A DNA stretch of 64,000 nucleotides, taken from positions 1 to 64,000 of the forward strand of contig CAJFTU010000009.1 in assembly GCA_904420065.1 (NCBI GenBank), written 5' to 3'. Below the pieces are notes generated by a model. The model was not told where the DNA came from, did not search any database, and worked only from the letters and a program-made list of their open reading frames with translations. Source of the DNA: an uncultured Emergencia sp. GTDB taxonomy: Bacteria; Bacillota; Clostridia; Peptostreptococcales; Anaerovoracaceae. A program made the position numbers and the translations under genes. This document shows positions 26,330 to 37,500 of this stretch, piece after piece; the stretch's first letter is position 1, and each line of letters starts with the position of its first letter.

Positions 26330-26779
26330 ATGAGAAAAATAGCGCTTGACGTAGGTGATAAGACAGTAGGTATAGCCTTGAGCGATGAACTGGCGATTAC
26401 CGCTCAGGGTCTGATGACACTGGAGAGAGTGGGGATTCGCAAGGATACGACAAAGATTCTCCAGTTGGTAAAAGAATATCAATGCGATACTATTGTGATC
26501 GGTCTTCCGAAAAAACTGGATGGAACAGACAGCATTCAGACCGAGAAAGTGTACGAGTTCCGCACGATGCTGGAAAACAAAATGAGAAGCACCGGAATGA
26601 AGGATGTGGAGGTTGTCTGGCAGGATGAGAGGCTGACCACGGTTATGGCGGAAAAGGTCCTCATCGAGGCCGATGTGAGCCGGAAAAAGAGAAAAAAAGT
26701 TATCGACAAACAGGCGGCGGTGCTGATCATGCAGAGCTATCTGGACAGCCTTGCGGCAAAAAAACAAAAATACGAATAA
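26330..26779 (+). CDS. ruvX: Putative pre-16S rRNA nuclease YqgF/RuvX
   Basis: A 149-residue RNase H-fold protein. It starts MRKIALDVGDKTVGIALSDE with the first catalytic Asp, has IGLPKKLDGTDS, and the WQDERLTTVMAEK motif with further acidic residues. The family trims 16S rRNA ends and was named for Holliday junction resolvase similarity. Normal length. GGTAGG ribosome site. Confidence 0.93.
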   Translation: MRKIALDVGDKTVGIALSDELAITAQGLMTLERVGIRKDTTKILQLVKEYQCDTIVIGLPKKLDGTDSIQTEKVYEFRTMLENKMRSTGMKDVEVVWQDERLTTVMAEKVLIEADVSRKKRKKVIDKQAAVLIMQSYLDSLAAKKQKYE

Positions 26780-26799
26780 TATTTAGCAAACACGAAAAT

Positions 26800-26907
26800 A
26801 ATGTTCGTAAATCCGTGGCGAATTTACGGTTTTAAGAGAGAATCAACCGTTAAAATTCGCTTTTCCCCGGAACAAATGTTGACATGGACGGACGATGTGA
26901 TAAAGTT
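26800..26907 (+). promoter_or_regulatory. Region upstream of purE: terminator hairpin, PurBox-like sites and promoter
   Basis: A stem of GCGAATTTACGG and CCGTTAAAATTCGC (26818-26860) ends in TTTT and probably terminates ruvX. On the minus strand, 26800-26812 matches 12 of 13 positions of the Bacillus PurBox AWWWCCGAACWWT and 26852-26864 matches 11. The promoter is TTGACA (26879-26884), 16 bases, TAAAGT (26901-26906). PurR control of the operon is therefore possible, though the two sites are not in the usual inverted pair. Confidence 0.4.
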
Positions 26908-26958
26908 GAAGATAGAGAGTTTAGTTGTTCAATAAACGAGTAGGAGGTTGAAGAATAG

Positions 26959-27453
26959 ATGAAAAAAGTCGGTATTCTTATGGGAAGCGACAGCGATCTT
27001 CCCGTTGTAGAAAAAGCTATCGATACGTTGAAATCCTTTGGCGTGCCTTACGAGGTTCACGTCTACTCGGCGCACAGAACGCCTCAGCAGGTTCACGAAT
27101 TTACGGCTCAGGCCAGAGAAAACGGCTTCGGCGTTTTGATCGCAGCGGCAGGCAAAGCGGCCCATCTGGCCGGATCCGTTGCGGCGGGTACTACGCTGCC
27201 GGTGATCGGCATTCCGATCAAGTCTTCTACCCTCGATGGACTTGACGCGCTGCTTTCCACGGTTCAAATGCCCGGAGGCATTCCTGTAGCCACAGTAGCC
27301 ATCGACGGCGCGCAGAACGCGGCCCTGCTGGCCGTTCAGATGCTGGGTATTGAAGATCCGGAAATCGCTGCCAAGCTGAACGCGCAGAGGGCGGAAGCCG
27401 CAGAAAAAGTGCTGAAAAAGAATAAAAAGATCGAAGAAGAATATAACGATTAA
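26959..27453 (+). CDS. purE: N5-carboxyaminoimidazole ribonucleotide mutase
   Basis: A 164-residue class I PurE, converting N5-CAIR to CAIR in purine synthesis. It starts KKVGILMGSDSDLPVVEKA and carries YSAHRTP and the AAGKAAHL active-site loop. purK, its usual partner, is not in the window. AGGAGG ribosome site. First gene of the purine operon. Confidence 0.97.
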   Translation: MKKVGILMGSDSDLPVVEKAIDTLKSFGVPYEVHVYSAHRTPQQVHEFTAQARENGFGVLIAAAGKAAHLAGSVAAGTTLPVIGIPIKSSTLDGLDALLSTVQMPGGIPVATVAIDGAQNAALLAVQMLGIEDPEIAAKLNAQRAEAAEKVLKKNKKIEEEYND

Positions 27454-27483
27454 TCGAAAACGAAAGAGAAAGAGGTAAGAAGA

Positions 27484-28200
27484 ATGAGTGCAGAAAAAAG
27501 AGAACAGCTTTATGAAGGCAAAGCAAAGAAAGTATACGCTACCGACGACGAGAATCTGTGCATCGTATCCTATAAGGATGACGCGACAGCTTTCAACGGC
27601 CAGAAAAAAGGAACGATTATGGGAAAAGGCGCTATCAACAACAGAGTAACCAATTTCCTGATGCAGATGTTGGAAAAAGAAGGTATTCCGACCCACTACG
27701 TCGAAGAACTGAACGACAGAGAGACCGTAGTAAAAAGAGTAGAAATCATACCTCTTGAAGTCATCGTGAGAAACATCGCTGCAGGTTCCCTTGCCAAAAG
27801 ACTGGGCCTTGAAGAAGGTTATAAGATGAAAAAGACCGTTCTGGAGTTCAGCTATAAGGATGATGACCTGGGTGATCCTATGGTCAACGACTATCACATT
27901 CTGGCCATGGAATACGCTACAGAAGAAGAACTGGATGTGATCAAGAATTATGCGCTGAAGATCAACGACATCCTTTCCGCATATCTGAAAGATGCGGGTA
28001 TTGAGCTGATTGACTTCAAGCTTGAATTCGGCAAAACTGCCGACGGAACCATCGTACTTGCAGACGAGATTTCTCCGGATACCTGCCGCTTCTGGGATAC
28101 AAAGACTCACGAGAAGCTGGATAAGGACAGATTCAGAAGAGATCTCGGCGGCGTGGAAGACGCGTATCAGGAAGTCCTGAAAAGATTATTAGGAGAGTAA
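27484..28200 (+). CDS. purC: Phosphoribosylaminoimidazole-succinocarboxamide synthase
   Basis: A 238-residue SAICAR synthetase, coupling CAIR to aspartate with ATP. Motifs: [12 protein letters not shown] at the N-terminus, [15 protein letters not shown], and [12 protein letters not shown] near the end. Standard length. It sits 30 bases after purE with an AAAGAGGTAAG site. Confidence 0.97.
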   Translation: MSAEKREQLYEGKAKKVYATDDENLCIVSYKDDATAFNGQKKGTIMGKGAINNRVTNFLMQMLEKEGIPTHYVEELNDRETVVKRVEIIPLEVIVRNIAAGSLAKRLGLEEGYKMKKTVLEFSYKDDDLGDPMVNDYHILAMEYATEEELDVIKNYALKINDILSAYLKDAGIELIDFKLEFGKTADGTIVLADEISPDTCRFWDTKTHEKLDKDRFRRDLGGVEDAYQEVLKRLLGE

Positions 28201-28221
28201 TCCGGGGAGGAACAGGAAGAC

Positions 28222-29658
28222 ATGAGCAGTTTAAGAGAAGAATGCGGCGTTTTCGGCGTCTTTGCCAGGGAAACGCAGAACGTAGCCAGTACAGTATATT
28301 ACGGTTTATTCGCTCTGCAGCACCGGGGACAGGAGAGCTGCGGCATCGTAGTCAATGACGACGGTGTTTTCAACTACTATAAAGATACGGGACTTGTGAA
28401 CGACGTATTCACTCCGGAAATACTGGAAGACCTGGGCGAGGGAAACATGGCCGTAGGCCACGTGCGGTACGGAACCACCGGAAATAATGACCGTCTGAAT
28501 TCCCAGCCGATTGTGGTCAACCACCACAAAGGCAGGATGGCTCTGGCACACAACGGGAATCTGATCAACTCCTTTGAGCTGAGGCAGTCTCTTGAAGCAG
28601 AAGGATCCATATTCCATACAACCAGCGACACTGAGGTAATTTCCTACATTATTACCAAGGAACGCATCCGCACTGATTCCATCGAAGATGCGGTAAACCG
28701 GGCGATGAATACGCTGAAAGGAGCATTTTCCCTGGTCGTAATGTCGCCGTCTAAGCTGATCGCAGCCCGGGACGAGCTGGGAATGCGTCCTCTGTGTTAC
28801 GGGCAAAAGGAAGACGGCACCTATATCGTTGCTTCGGAGACATGCGCATTGGACTCGGTCAGCGCTAAGTACATCAGAGATATAGAACCAGGGGAAATCG
28901 TTATTTTCGATAAAGACGGCGTGCGGTCGATTAAGGATCACTGTGGTAAACAGCCGCACAAGATCTGTATCTTTGAGTACATTTACTTCGCAAGGCCGGA
29001 TTCGGTTATCGAGGGCAAAGGCGTTCACGAAGCCAGGCTGAAAGCCGGAGCTTGTCTGGCCATGGAGCATCCGGTGCAGGCTGACGTAGTAATCGGCGTT
29101 CCCGATTCAGGACTCGATGCGGCCATTGGTTATTCGCGACAGTCGGGAATTCCTTACGGAATCGGCTTTATCAAGAACAAGTACATCGGCAGAACCTTTA
29201 TTGCTCCGGGACAGAAAGCCAGAGAGGACAAGGTTCGCATCAAGCTCAATGTATTGGCGGAAACTGTACGGGGAAAACGTGTGGTCCTGGTAGACGACTC
29301 CATCGTCAGAGGCACTACCAGCGCCCGAATCGTAAAACTGCTCAGAGAAGCGGGAGCTACAGAGGTACATATGCGTTCCTCTGCGCCTCCGTTCTTGAAT
29401 CCGTGCTACTACGGTACAGATATTGACTCCAAGGAGAATCTGATCGCATGCAAACACACGATTGAAGAAATCGGAAAGATCATCGGTGCGGACAGCTTGG
29501 GATATCTCGATATCAACCATCTGAATATGCTCATCGGAAATCCTCCGGGAGAGGGTTATTGTCACGCATGCTTCAGCGGAGAGTACCCGACGGATGTGCC
29601 GAACACGGCGGCAAAAAATCGGTTTGAGAAGAAGATCAGCGAAAAAGAGGAGAAATAA
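28222..29658 (+). CDS. purF: Amidophosphoribosyltransferase
   Basis: A 478-residue enzyme making phosphoribosylamine, the committed purine step. Residues 1-7 form a propeptide; C8 in EECGVFG becomes the N-terminal glutaminase nucleophile. The phosphoribosyltransferase loop [14 protein letters not shown] is intact. Four cysteines in KICIFE, IACKHT and YCHACF match the iron-sulfur cluster ligands of the Bacillus-type enzyme, so it is probably oxygen-sensitive. GGGGAGGAA ribosome site. Confidence 0.97.
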   Translation: MSSLREECGVFGVFARETQNVASTVYYGLFALQHRGQESCGIVVNDDGVFNYYKDTGLVNDVFTPEILEDLGEGNMAVGHVRYGTTGNNDRLNSQPIVVNHHKGRMALAHNGNLINSFELRQSLEAEGSIFHTTSDTEVISYIITKERIRTDSIEDAVNRAMNTLKGAFSLVVMSPSKLIAARDELGMRPLCYGQKEDGTYIVASETCALDSVSAKYIRDIEPGEIVIFDKDGVRSIKDHCGKQPHKICIFEYIYFARPDSVIEGKGVHEARLKAGACLAMEHPVQADVVIGVPDSGLDAAIGYSRQSGIPYGIGFIKNKYIGRTFIAPGQKAREDKVRIKLNVLAETVRGKRVVLVDDSIVRGTTSARIVKLLREAGATEVHMRSSAPPFLNPCYYGTDIDSKENLIACKHTIEEIGKIIGADSLGYLDINHLNMLIGNPPGEGYCHACFSGEYPTDVPNTAAKNRFEKKISEKEEK

Positions 29659-29659
29659 C

Positions 29660-30700
29660 ATGGGAAAAAGTTTCAGCGAAAGCTATAAAGAAGCCGGAGT
29701 AGATATCACCGCAGGATATAAAGCGGTCGAGTTGATGAAAGAGCATGTAGCCAGGACCATGGTCTTCGGCGGCAGCGAAGACATCGGAGGCTTCGGCGGT
29801 CTGTACGGGCTGGATCTTGCGGGAATCAGCCAGCCGGTTCTGGTCAGCGGAACCGACGGAGTGGGAACCAAGCTGAAGATGGCGTTTCTCATGGATAAAC
29901 ACGACACGGTAGGGATAGACTGCGTAGCGATGTGCGTAAACGATATTCTCTGCGTAGGCGCCAAACCGTTGTTCTTTTTAGATTACATCGCCGTGGGAAA
30001 GAACTATCCGGAAAAAGTAGCCATGATCGTAAAGGGTGTGGCAGAAGGATGCATCCAGTCCGAGGCGGCACTGATCGGCGGCGAAACTGCAGAAATGCCC
30101 GGATTTTACGGTGAAGACGAGTACGATCTGGCCGGCTTTGCCGTCGGCATCGTAGACAAAAGCAAAATTCTCCGCAAAGAAACCGTCGAGGCGGGCGACG
30201 TGCTCATCGCGTTGCCTTCTTCCGGGGTACACTCTAACGGTTTTTCCCTGGTGAGAAAGGTTCTCGACGTGGAAAACGAGGATATCCAAAAGCCTCTTGA
30301 AGAACTGGGCGGAAAATCCGTGGGCGAGACGCTGCTGACGCCGACCAAAATCTACGTTAAGCCGATGACCAGACTCTTGGGTCAGGTACAGGTAAAGTCT
30401 GTAGCCCATATTACAGGCGGCGGTTTTTACGAAAATATTCCACGCAGCCTTCCGTCGGGAATAGGCGTGAGAATCCAGAGAAAAAATGTGCGCGTTCTCC
30501 CGATATTTGATCTGATCGCAGAAAGAGGAGGTATTCCGGAAAGGGATATGTTCAACACTTTCAATATGGGCGTCGGAATGACAGCGATCGTTTCCGCAGC
30601 CGATGCGGATCGGGCGCTGGAGATTCTCAAAGAGGAAGGGGAAGACGCTTATATCCTGGGCGATGTGGTTCAGTCCGAAGAAAGTGTGGAAATATGCTGA
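29660..30700 (+). CDS. purM: Phosphoribosylformylglycinamidine cyclo-ligase
   Basis: A 346-residue AIR synthetase closing the imidazole ring. Motifs: [41 protein letters not shown] and [17 protein letters not shown] 29660 lies one base after the purF stop and is preceded by GAGGAGAAA; the frame continues upstream into purF without function. The end overlaps purN by 7 bases. Confidence 0.97.
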   Translation: MGKSFSESYKEAGVDITAGYKAVELMKEHVARTMVFGGSEDIGGFGGLYGLDLAGISQPVLVSGTDGVGTKLKMAFLMDKHDTVGIDCVAMCVNDILCVGAKPLFFLDYIAVGKNYPEKVAMIVKGVAEGCIQSEAALIGGETAEMPGFYGEDEYDLAGFAVGIVDKSKILRKETVEAGDVLIALPSSGVHSNGFSLVRKVLDVENEDIQKPLEELGGKSVGETLLTPTKIYVKPMTRLLGQVQVKSVAHITGGGFYENIPRSLPSGIGVRIQRKNVRVLPIFDLIAERGGIPERDMFNTFNMGVGMTAIVSAADADRALEILKEEGEDAYILGDVVQSEESVEIC

Positions 30701-31278
30701 AGACAAAGATAGCCGTAATGGTCTCCGGAGGAGGAACAAACCTGCAGGCGCTGATCGACGCGCAGAAGAGCGGGAAGATCAAAAATGGTGAGATCGTTCT
30801 GGTCGCTTCAAGTAATCCCGATGCTTACGCCCTTACGCGGGCAGAGGAAAACGGAATTGAAGCCGTGATTATGACCAGCGAGGCGGATCTCTTGAAGATC
30901 TTTCGGGAAAAGGGTGTTCAGCTGATTGTTCTGGCAGGATTCCTGAAGATTTTGAGCAGCCAGTTCATCAGCGCCTACGAGAACCGGATTATCAACGTTC
31001 ATCCGTCCCTGATTCCATCTTTTTGTGGAAAAGGCTGTTACGGTCTGCACGTTCATGAGAAAGCATTGGATTACGGCGTAAAGGTTACCGGCGCAACAGT
31101 ACACTACGTCAATGAAATTCCCGACGGCGGGAAAATTATTGCACAGAAAGCCGTTGAAGTAAAAGAGGACGATACGCCGCAGACTCTGCAGAGGCGGGTT
31201 ATGGAAGAGGCGGAATGGATTCTGCTTCCGCAGGCTGTAGAGGAAATCAGCGAGAAGATAGCAAGAGGTGAGAGGTAA
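30694..31278 (+). CDS. purN: Phosphoribosylglycinamide formyltransferase
   Basis: A 194-residue GAR transformylase using 10-formyl-tetrahydrofolate. [12 protein letters not shown] is the phosphate loop; [10 protein letters not shown], with catalytic Asn-His, and the [16 protein letters not shown] segment complete the active site. It overlaps purM by 7 bases. Confidence 0.96.
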   Translation: MLKTKIAVMVSGGGTNLQALIDAQKSGKIKNGEIVLVASSNPDAYALTRAEENGIEAVIMTSEADLLKIFREKGVQLIVLAGFLKILSSQFISAYENRIINVHPSLIPSFCGKGCYGLHVHEKALDYGVKVTGATVHYVNEIPDGGKIIAQKAVEVKEDDTPQTLQRRVMEEAEWILLPQAVEEISEKIARGER

Positions 31279-31281
31279 GCG

Positions 31282-32004
31282 ATGAATGTTTATGCGATAA
31301 AGACGATGGAAGAGGCGGTGAAAGGCAATTCTTACGTTGGAAGGGGAATTGTTCTGGGCTGCTCCGCCGACGGAAAAAAGGCGGTAAGCGCTTATTTCAT
31401 CATGGGCAGAAGCGAAAACAGCAGGAACCGGGTATTTTTAGAGGAAGGAGAGGATCTGCAGATCCGTCCCTTTGACGAATCCAAGGTGGAAGATCCGTCT
31501 CTGATCATCTATTATCCCGTCAGAAAGTTTGAGAATAAGCTGATCGTCACTAACGGTGATCAGACCGATACGGTCTTCCAATTCCTGAAAGAAGGAAAGA
31601 GCTTTGAGCAGGCGTTGGATACCCGGTGTTTTGAGCCGGACGGGCCCAACTGGACGCCGAGAATCAGCGGAATGATCGATTTCGGAGAAGATTCGTTCAC
31701 TTATAAAATGAGCATTTTAAAGAGCGGGGATCCTGAAGGTTCTTCCTGCTTCAGATATTATTATAACTATGAGAAAATCGCCGGACTCGGCCACTTCCTG
31801 CACACCTATATGCAGGATGGAAATCCGATCCCGACGTTCTGCGGAGAGCCGGAGAGAGTTGCCGTTCCCGACGACATCGATCAGTTCACCGAAGAAATAT
31901 GGAAAAACCTCGATGAAGACAACCGGATATCTCTGTACGTGCGGTATACCGATATCGCTACGGGGAAGACGGAAAACCGGCTGATCAATAAAAATCAACG
32001 CTGA
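31282..32004 (+). CDS. purO: IMP cyclohydrolase, PurO-like
   Basis: A 240-residue member of the PurO-like IMP cyclohydrolase family (Pfam IMP_cyclohyd type), which closes FAICAR to IMP. Diagnostic segments are YVGRGIVLGCSADGKKAV and AYFIMGRSENSRNRVF. Its reaction is normally done by the N-terminal domain of PurH, which is missing here; the companion transformylase is the next gene. GAGGTAAG ribosome site, 3 bases after the purN stop. Confidence 0.85.
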   Translation: MNVYAIKTMEEAVKGNSYVGRGIVLGCSADGKKAVSAYFIMGRSENSRNRVFLEEGEDLQIRPFDESKVEDPSLIIYYPVRKFENKLIVTNGDQTDTVFQFLKEGKSFEQALDTRCFEPDGPNWTPRISGMIDFGEDSFTYKMSILKSGDPEGSSCFRYYYNYEKIAGLGHFLHTYMQDGNPIPTFCGEPERVAVPDDIDQFTEEIWKNLDEDNRISLYVRYTDIATGKTENRLINKNQR

Positions 32005-32022
32005 AAGGAGAGCAGCAGGAAT

Positions 32023-33207
32023 ATGAAAGAATTTGAACTGAAATACGGATGCAACCCGAATCAGAAGCCGGCCCGGATCTACATGGCCGACGGCAGCGAA
32101 CTTCCGGTGGAAATCTTAAACGGCAGACCGGGATATATCAACTTTCTCGATGCGTTTAACAGCTATCAGCTGGTGAAAGAACTGAAGGCTGCGCTGAACC
32201 TGCCGGCTGCGGCTTCCTTTAAACACGTCAGTCCAACTTCGGCAGCCGTTGCCGTTCCCATGGATGAGACGCTGAAAAAAGCGTGCTTTGTGGACGACAT
32301 CGAGGGCCTGGATGATTCCCCGATCGCCACAGCCTATGCCAGAGCAAGGGGAACCGACCGGATGTCTTCCTACGGCGACTGGGCGGCTCTCAGCGATACC
32401 TGTGATGCGGTGACCGCTTCAATTCTGAAGAGAGAAGTGTCCGACGGCATCATCGCGCCCGACTATACGGAAGAAGCGCTGGCCATTCTGAGAACGAAGA
32501 AAAAGGGAAATTACAATATCATCAAGATTGATCCCGATTATGAGCCGGCAAAGCAGGAAATCAAACAGGTGTTCGGCGTTACTTTTGAACAGGGCAGAAA
32601 CGATTGCCGCATCGTGCCGGAACAGCTGACCGATATTGTAACGCAAAATAAAGACCTGCCGGATTGGGCAAAACGAGACCTGACCGTGGCGCTGATTACG
32701 CTGAAATACACCCAGTCCAATTCCGTTGCCTTTGCAAAAGACGGACAGGCTATCGGTGTAGGCGCAGGGCAGCAGTCCAGAATCCACTGCACAAGACTGG
32801 CGGGAAATAAAGCGGATTTCTGGCACCTGAGACAGGCCGAAAAGGTTATCAATCTGCCGTTCAGAGAGGATATCGGCAGAGCGGACAGAGACAACGCCAT
32901 CGACGTTTATCTGGGCGACGAGTACGAAGATGTACTCAGAGACGGCGCATGGCAGAAGCTGTTTACCGAAAGACCGGAGCCTTTTACCAGAGAAGAGCAG
33001 CGCGCATGGCTGGATAACGTTACCGGCGTATCTCTGGGCAGCGACGCCTTCTTCCCTTTCGGTGACAACATCGAGAGAGCGAGAAAAAGCGGCGTGTCCT
33101 ACATCGCCGAGCCGGGAGGCAGCGTAAGAGACGACAATGTCATTGAGACATGCGATAAGTACGGAATCGTTACGGTATTTACCGGACAGAGGTTGTTCCA
33201 TCATTGA
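32023..33207 (+). CDS. purH: Stand-alone AICAR transformylase (PurH C-terminal domain equivalent)
   Basis: A 394-residue protein corresponding to the AICAR formyltransferase part of PurH only. SFKHVSPTSAAVAVP and YTQSNSVAFAKDGQAIGVGAGQQSR are its folate- and substrate-binding signatures, the latter close to catalytic His and Lys residues. It formylates AICAR to FAICAR; the upstream PurO-like protein would finish the pathway. AAAGGAGAGCAG ribosome site. Confidence 0.9.
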   Translation: MKEFELKYGCNPNQKPARIYMADGSELPVEILNGRPGYINFLDAFNSYQLVKELKAALNLPAAASFKHVSPTSAAVAVPMDETLKKACFVDDIEGLDDSPIATAYARARGTDRMSSYGDWAALSDTCDAVTASILKREVSDGIIAPDYTEEALAILRTKKKGNYNIIKIDPDYEPAKQEIKQVFGVTFEQGRNDCRIVPEQLTDIVTQNKDLPDWAKRDLTVALITLKYTQSNSVAFAKDGQAIGVGAGQQSRIHCTRLAGNKADFWHLRQAEKVINLPFREDIGRADRDNAIDVYLGDEYEDVLRDGAWQKLFTERPEPFTREEQRAWLDNVTGVSLGSDAFFPFGDNIERARKSGVSYIAEPGGSVRDDNVIETCDKYGIVTVFTGQRLFHH

Positions 33208-33237
33208 TTTTGAAGGTATGGAGGTATAGAGCTGAAC

Positions 33238-34506
33238 ATGAAAGTAATGGTTGTCGGCGGAGGCGGCAGAGAGCACGCCATCATCAAGAAAATAAAGAAA
33301 AGTCCTAAGGTCAGCCAGATCTACGCCCTTCCCGGAAACGGAGGCATAGCGGCAGACGCCACTTGCGTGAACATCGGTGCTACCGATCTGGAACGCATCG
33401 TAGAATTTGCCAAGGAAAACCAGATCGAATTCGCTGTGGTCGCTCCGGACGATCCCCTCGTTTTAGGACTTGTGGATCTTTTGAAAGCCGAGGGAATCCC
33501 TTGCTTTGGACCGGAAAAAAAGGCGGCGATTATCGAGGGAAGCAAGGCGTTTTCCAAGGAACTGATGAAAAAATACGGTATTCCTACAGCGGAGTACGCG
33601 ATTTTTGAGGATATGCAGAAGGCTTTGGACTATCTGGACAGCTGCAAAATCCCGGTAGTTGTCAAAGCCGACGGACTGGCTCTGGGGAAAGGCGTAATTA
33701 TTGCGGAAACTCTGGACGAAGCAAAGAAGGCGGTCAGGGACATGATGGAGGACAAGGTTTTCGGCGAAAGCGGAAGCCGGGTAGTCATTGAGGAATTCTT
33801 AACCGGTCCGGAAGTTTCCGTCCTCTCCTTTACCGACGGTAAAACACTGATTCCTATGGTTTCTTCTATGGATCACAAGAGAGCTCTGGACGGCGACAAG
33901 GGACTCAATACCGGCGGCATGGGCACGGTGGCCCCGAATCCGTATTACACTGAAGAAATTGCCCGCCGCTGCGAAGAAGAAATCTTCAGACCGACTATGG
34001 AGGCCATGAACAGAGAGGGAAGGTCCTTCTCCGGCTGCCTTTACTTCGGCCTGATGATCACGGAAGACGGTCCGAAAGTCATCGAATACAACTGCCGCTT
34101 CGGCGATCCGGAGACGCAGGTAGTGCTTCCGCTTCTGGACAGCGATCTCTTTGATATTTTCCTTCACGTATCGGAAGGAACGCTGGACCGGGCTGAGGTG
34201 AATTTCTCCGACGATGCCGCATGCTGTGTCGTTATGGCGAGCAGCGGTTATCCGGTCAAGTACGAGAAGGGGTTTGCCATAGAAATCCCCGAAGACGTGG
34301 AAGACGTGTATATTGCCGGCGCAAAGCTGTCTGAAGACGGCAGACTTCTGACAAACGGCGGCAGAGTACTGGGAGTCACCGAAAGAGGAAAAGATATCCG
34401 CGAGGCTATAGAGAAGGCTTACCGCTCGGTAGAGAGAATAAGCTTTGACAATGCGTTTTACCGCAAGGATATCGGAAAGAGAGCACTTGCTGCATTGGAG
34501 AAGTAG
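33238..34506 (+). CDS. purD: Phosphoribosylamine--glycine ligase
   Basis: A 422-residue ATP-grasp enzyme making GAR. It starts MKVMVVGGGGREHAI; VKADGLALGKGVIIA is the ATP-grasp lid, and YNCRFGDPETQ the metal-binding segment. AGGTATGGAGG lies upstream of the ATG. purL begins 10 bases after its stop. Confidence 0.97.
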   Translation: MKVMVVGGGGREHAIIKKIKKSPKVSQIYALPGNGGIAADATCVNIGATDLERIVEFAKENQIEFAVVAPDDPLVLGLVDLLKAEGIPCFGPEKKAAIIEGSKAFSKELMKKYGIPTAEYAIFEDMQKALDYLDSCKIPVVVKADGLALGKGVIIAETLDEAKKAVRDMMEDKVFGESGSRVVIEEFLTGPEVSVLSFTDGKTLIPMVSSMDHKRALDGDKGLNTGGMGTVAPNPYYTEEIARRCEEEIFRPTMEAMNREGRSFSGCLYFGLMITEDGPKVIEYNCRFGDPETQVVLPLLDSDLFDIFLHVSEGTLDRAEVNFSDDAACCVVMASSGYPVKYEKGFAIEIPEDVEDVYIAGAKLSEDGRLLTNGGRVLGVTERGKDIREAIEKAYRSVERISFDNAFYRKDIGKRALAALEK

Positions 34507-34516
34507 AGGAGAACAT

Positions 34517-37500
34517 ATGGTATATAGAATATACGTAGAAAAGAAAAAGGCTTTTGCCCACGAGGCGGCTGCGCTGAAGAGCGAACTGGTGAAGCTGCTG
34601 CAGATCGAGAACCTTGAAGATCTTCGCATCGTAAACCGTTACGATGTGGAAAATCTGGACAGGGAACTGTTTGAATATGCGGTTTCTGCAGTATTTTCCG
34701 AGCCTCAGGTAGATACGGCTTCGGAAACTTTGGATTTTTCAGAAGCCGATCACGTCTTTGCCGTAGAATATTTGCCGGGACAGTTTGATCAGAGAGCCAA
34801 TTCGGCATCGGAGTGCATTCAGCTCATTTCTAAGGGCGAGCGTCCGGACGTCAGATCTGCGAAGGTTTACCTCCTTTGCGGAAAGCTTTCGGAAAGAGAA
34901 GTCGAAGAAATCAAGAAGTACGTCATCAATCCGGTAGAGGCCAGAGAAGCCTCTCTGGAGGAATTCGATACGCTGAAGGTGGATTATGCGGTTCCCGAGG
35001 AAGTAGCTGTGTTAAGCGGCTTCAACGCCATGGATGAGAGCGGATTGTCCGCTTTTATCGACGAATACGGTCTGGCGATGGATCTGGGCGACCTGCAGTT
35101 CTGTCAGGCCTATTTCCGGAAAGAAGACCGTGATCCGACGATTACCGAAATCAAGGTGATCGATACCTACTGGTCGGATCACTGCAGACACACCACGTTC
35201 AATACCACCATCGACAGCGTAAAGTTCGGCGATGAAACTGCGGCGGAAACCTATGAAGAATATCTTCAGATCAGAAAAGAGCTGGGAAGGACCAAACCGG
35301 TAACGCTGATGGATATCGGTACCATTGCGGCCAAATATCTGAAGAAAAAGGGACTCCTTTCGAAGCTGGATGAATCCGAAGAGATCAACGCCTGCACGGT
35401 AAAGATCGATGTAAGCGTAGATGGAGAAGTTCAGCCATGGCTTCTGCTGTTTAAAAACGAAACCCACAATCATCCGACGGAAATCGAACCTTTCGGCGGA
35501 GCAGCCACCTGTATCGGCGGAGCGATTCGCGATCCGCTTTCGGGAAGAAGCTACGTATACTCCGCTATGCGTCTCACCGGAGCAGCAGATCCGCTGCAGC
35601 CGGTATCCGCGACTCTGGAAGGAAAGCTGCCTCAGAGAAAGATTGTGACGACGGCGGCTAACGGATACAGCTCCTATGGCAATCAGATCGGCCTGGCTAC
35701 CGGTCAGGTAGACGAGCTATATCACGAGGGTTATGTGGCCAAGCGTATGGAGATCGGCGCAGTGGTTGCGGCGGCGCCGGCAGAAAATGTGCGCAGAGAG
35801 CGTCCGACGGAGGGCGACGTAGTCATCCTGCTGGGCGGCCGGACCGGAAGGGACGGATGCGGAGGAGCTACGGGTTCCTCTAAATCGCATACGACGGAAT
35901 CGCTGGAAAGCTGCGGCGCGGAAGTGCAGAAGGGCAACGCTCCGGAGGAAAGAAAGCTGCAGAGGTTGTTCAGAAATCCTGAGGCTTCACGGATGATCAA
36001 GAGATGCAACGACTTCGGCGCCGGCGGCGTATCCGTAGCCATCGGCGAACTGGCCGCAGGTCTGGAAATAAATTTAAACGCTGTGCCGAAAAAATACGAA
36101 GGGCTGGACGGCACGGAACTTGCGATCAGCGAATCCCAGGAGAGGATGGCTGTGGTCGTAGCCGGAGAAGACCGGGAGCGGTTCTGCAGTATGGCTCAGG
36201 AGGAAAATCTGGAAGCTACGGTGGTAGCGGAAGTAAAAGATATACCGAGACTGAAGATCTTCTGGAACGGAAAGGCCATCGTGGATATTTCCCGGGAATT
36301 CCTGGATACTAACGGCGCGGAAAAACACATCGAAATAGAAATTCCAAAAGGCGGACGATTTGAACGACAGATCGAAGGAGGCTTTAAAGAGAATTATCTC
36401 CGCATGGCCGCAGATCTGAACGTCTGCTCAAAGCGGGGCCTCTCCGAGCGGTTCGATTCGACGATCGGAGCGGGAACCGTGCTGATGCCTTTCGGAGGAA
36501 TAAGACAGAGAACGCCGATTCAGGCCATGGTCAATCTGATTTCCGTGGAAAAGGCTCACACGGACACCTGCTCGCTGATGGCCTGGGGCTACAATCCATA
36601 CATCGCGGAAGCCAGCCCATACCACAGCGCGTATCTGGCCGTAGTAGAATCGGTATCCAAACTGATCGCAACCGGCGCATCTTTCTCGGACGTCTATCTT
36701 TCCTTCCAGGAGTACTTCGAAAAGCCGATGAGAGACCCTAAGCGGTGGGGAAAACCGCTGGCTGCGGTGTTGGGTGCGTTTAGAGCGCAGAAGGAACTGG
36801 GCGTCGCTGCGATTGGAGGGAAGGACTCCATGAGCGGAACCTTTGAGAACATCGACGTTCCGCCGACTCTGGTATCCTTTGCCGTGACGACGGACAAGGC
36901 AGATCGCATTCTTTCGCCTGAATTTAAAGGAGTTGACCATAATGTATTTATGTTGATTCCAGAACAGGGCGACGACGGACTCCCTAAGGGGGATTCGCTT
37001 AAATCGCTGTACGAAACGATCAGTCGTCTCAACGGAGAGGGACGCATTCTCAGTGCGTATACGCCGGGATACGGCGGAGCAGCGGAAGCCGTGCTGAAGA
37101 TGGCCGTCGGAAACGGCATCGGATTTGCGTTCGACGAAGGCGTCTGCGCGAACCGGCTTTTCGGCTACGCGTATGGATCTTTTATCATCGAAACCACGGA
37201 GCCGGTCAGCCTGATTGAAGAACTGTCGGCGGCCGGACAGAGAGCCGTGTTCCTTGGAAAAACTACAGAGGACAAATCCCTGATCGGCTGGGGAGAGCGG
37301 ATCGGCCTGGATGAAATCGAGAAGCTTTACGAAGAAAAACTGGAGCCGATTTACAGCTGCAACATAGAGCCTGTGGAAAACCAGACGGAAACGTTCAGCT
37401 ATGAGAGCGGCGAAAGACGCCACGCCAGAATAAAGGTGGAGGTGCCAAAAGTGCTGATTCCTGTATTCCCGGGAACAAACTGCGAATACGATTCGGCAAA

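Noticed and set aside
26865..26880. LexA box at the purE promoter (GGAACAAATGTTGA)
   Set aside because: Matches 11 of 14 positions but lacks the right half-site end and would make little biological sense; likely chance.
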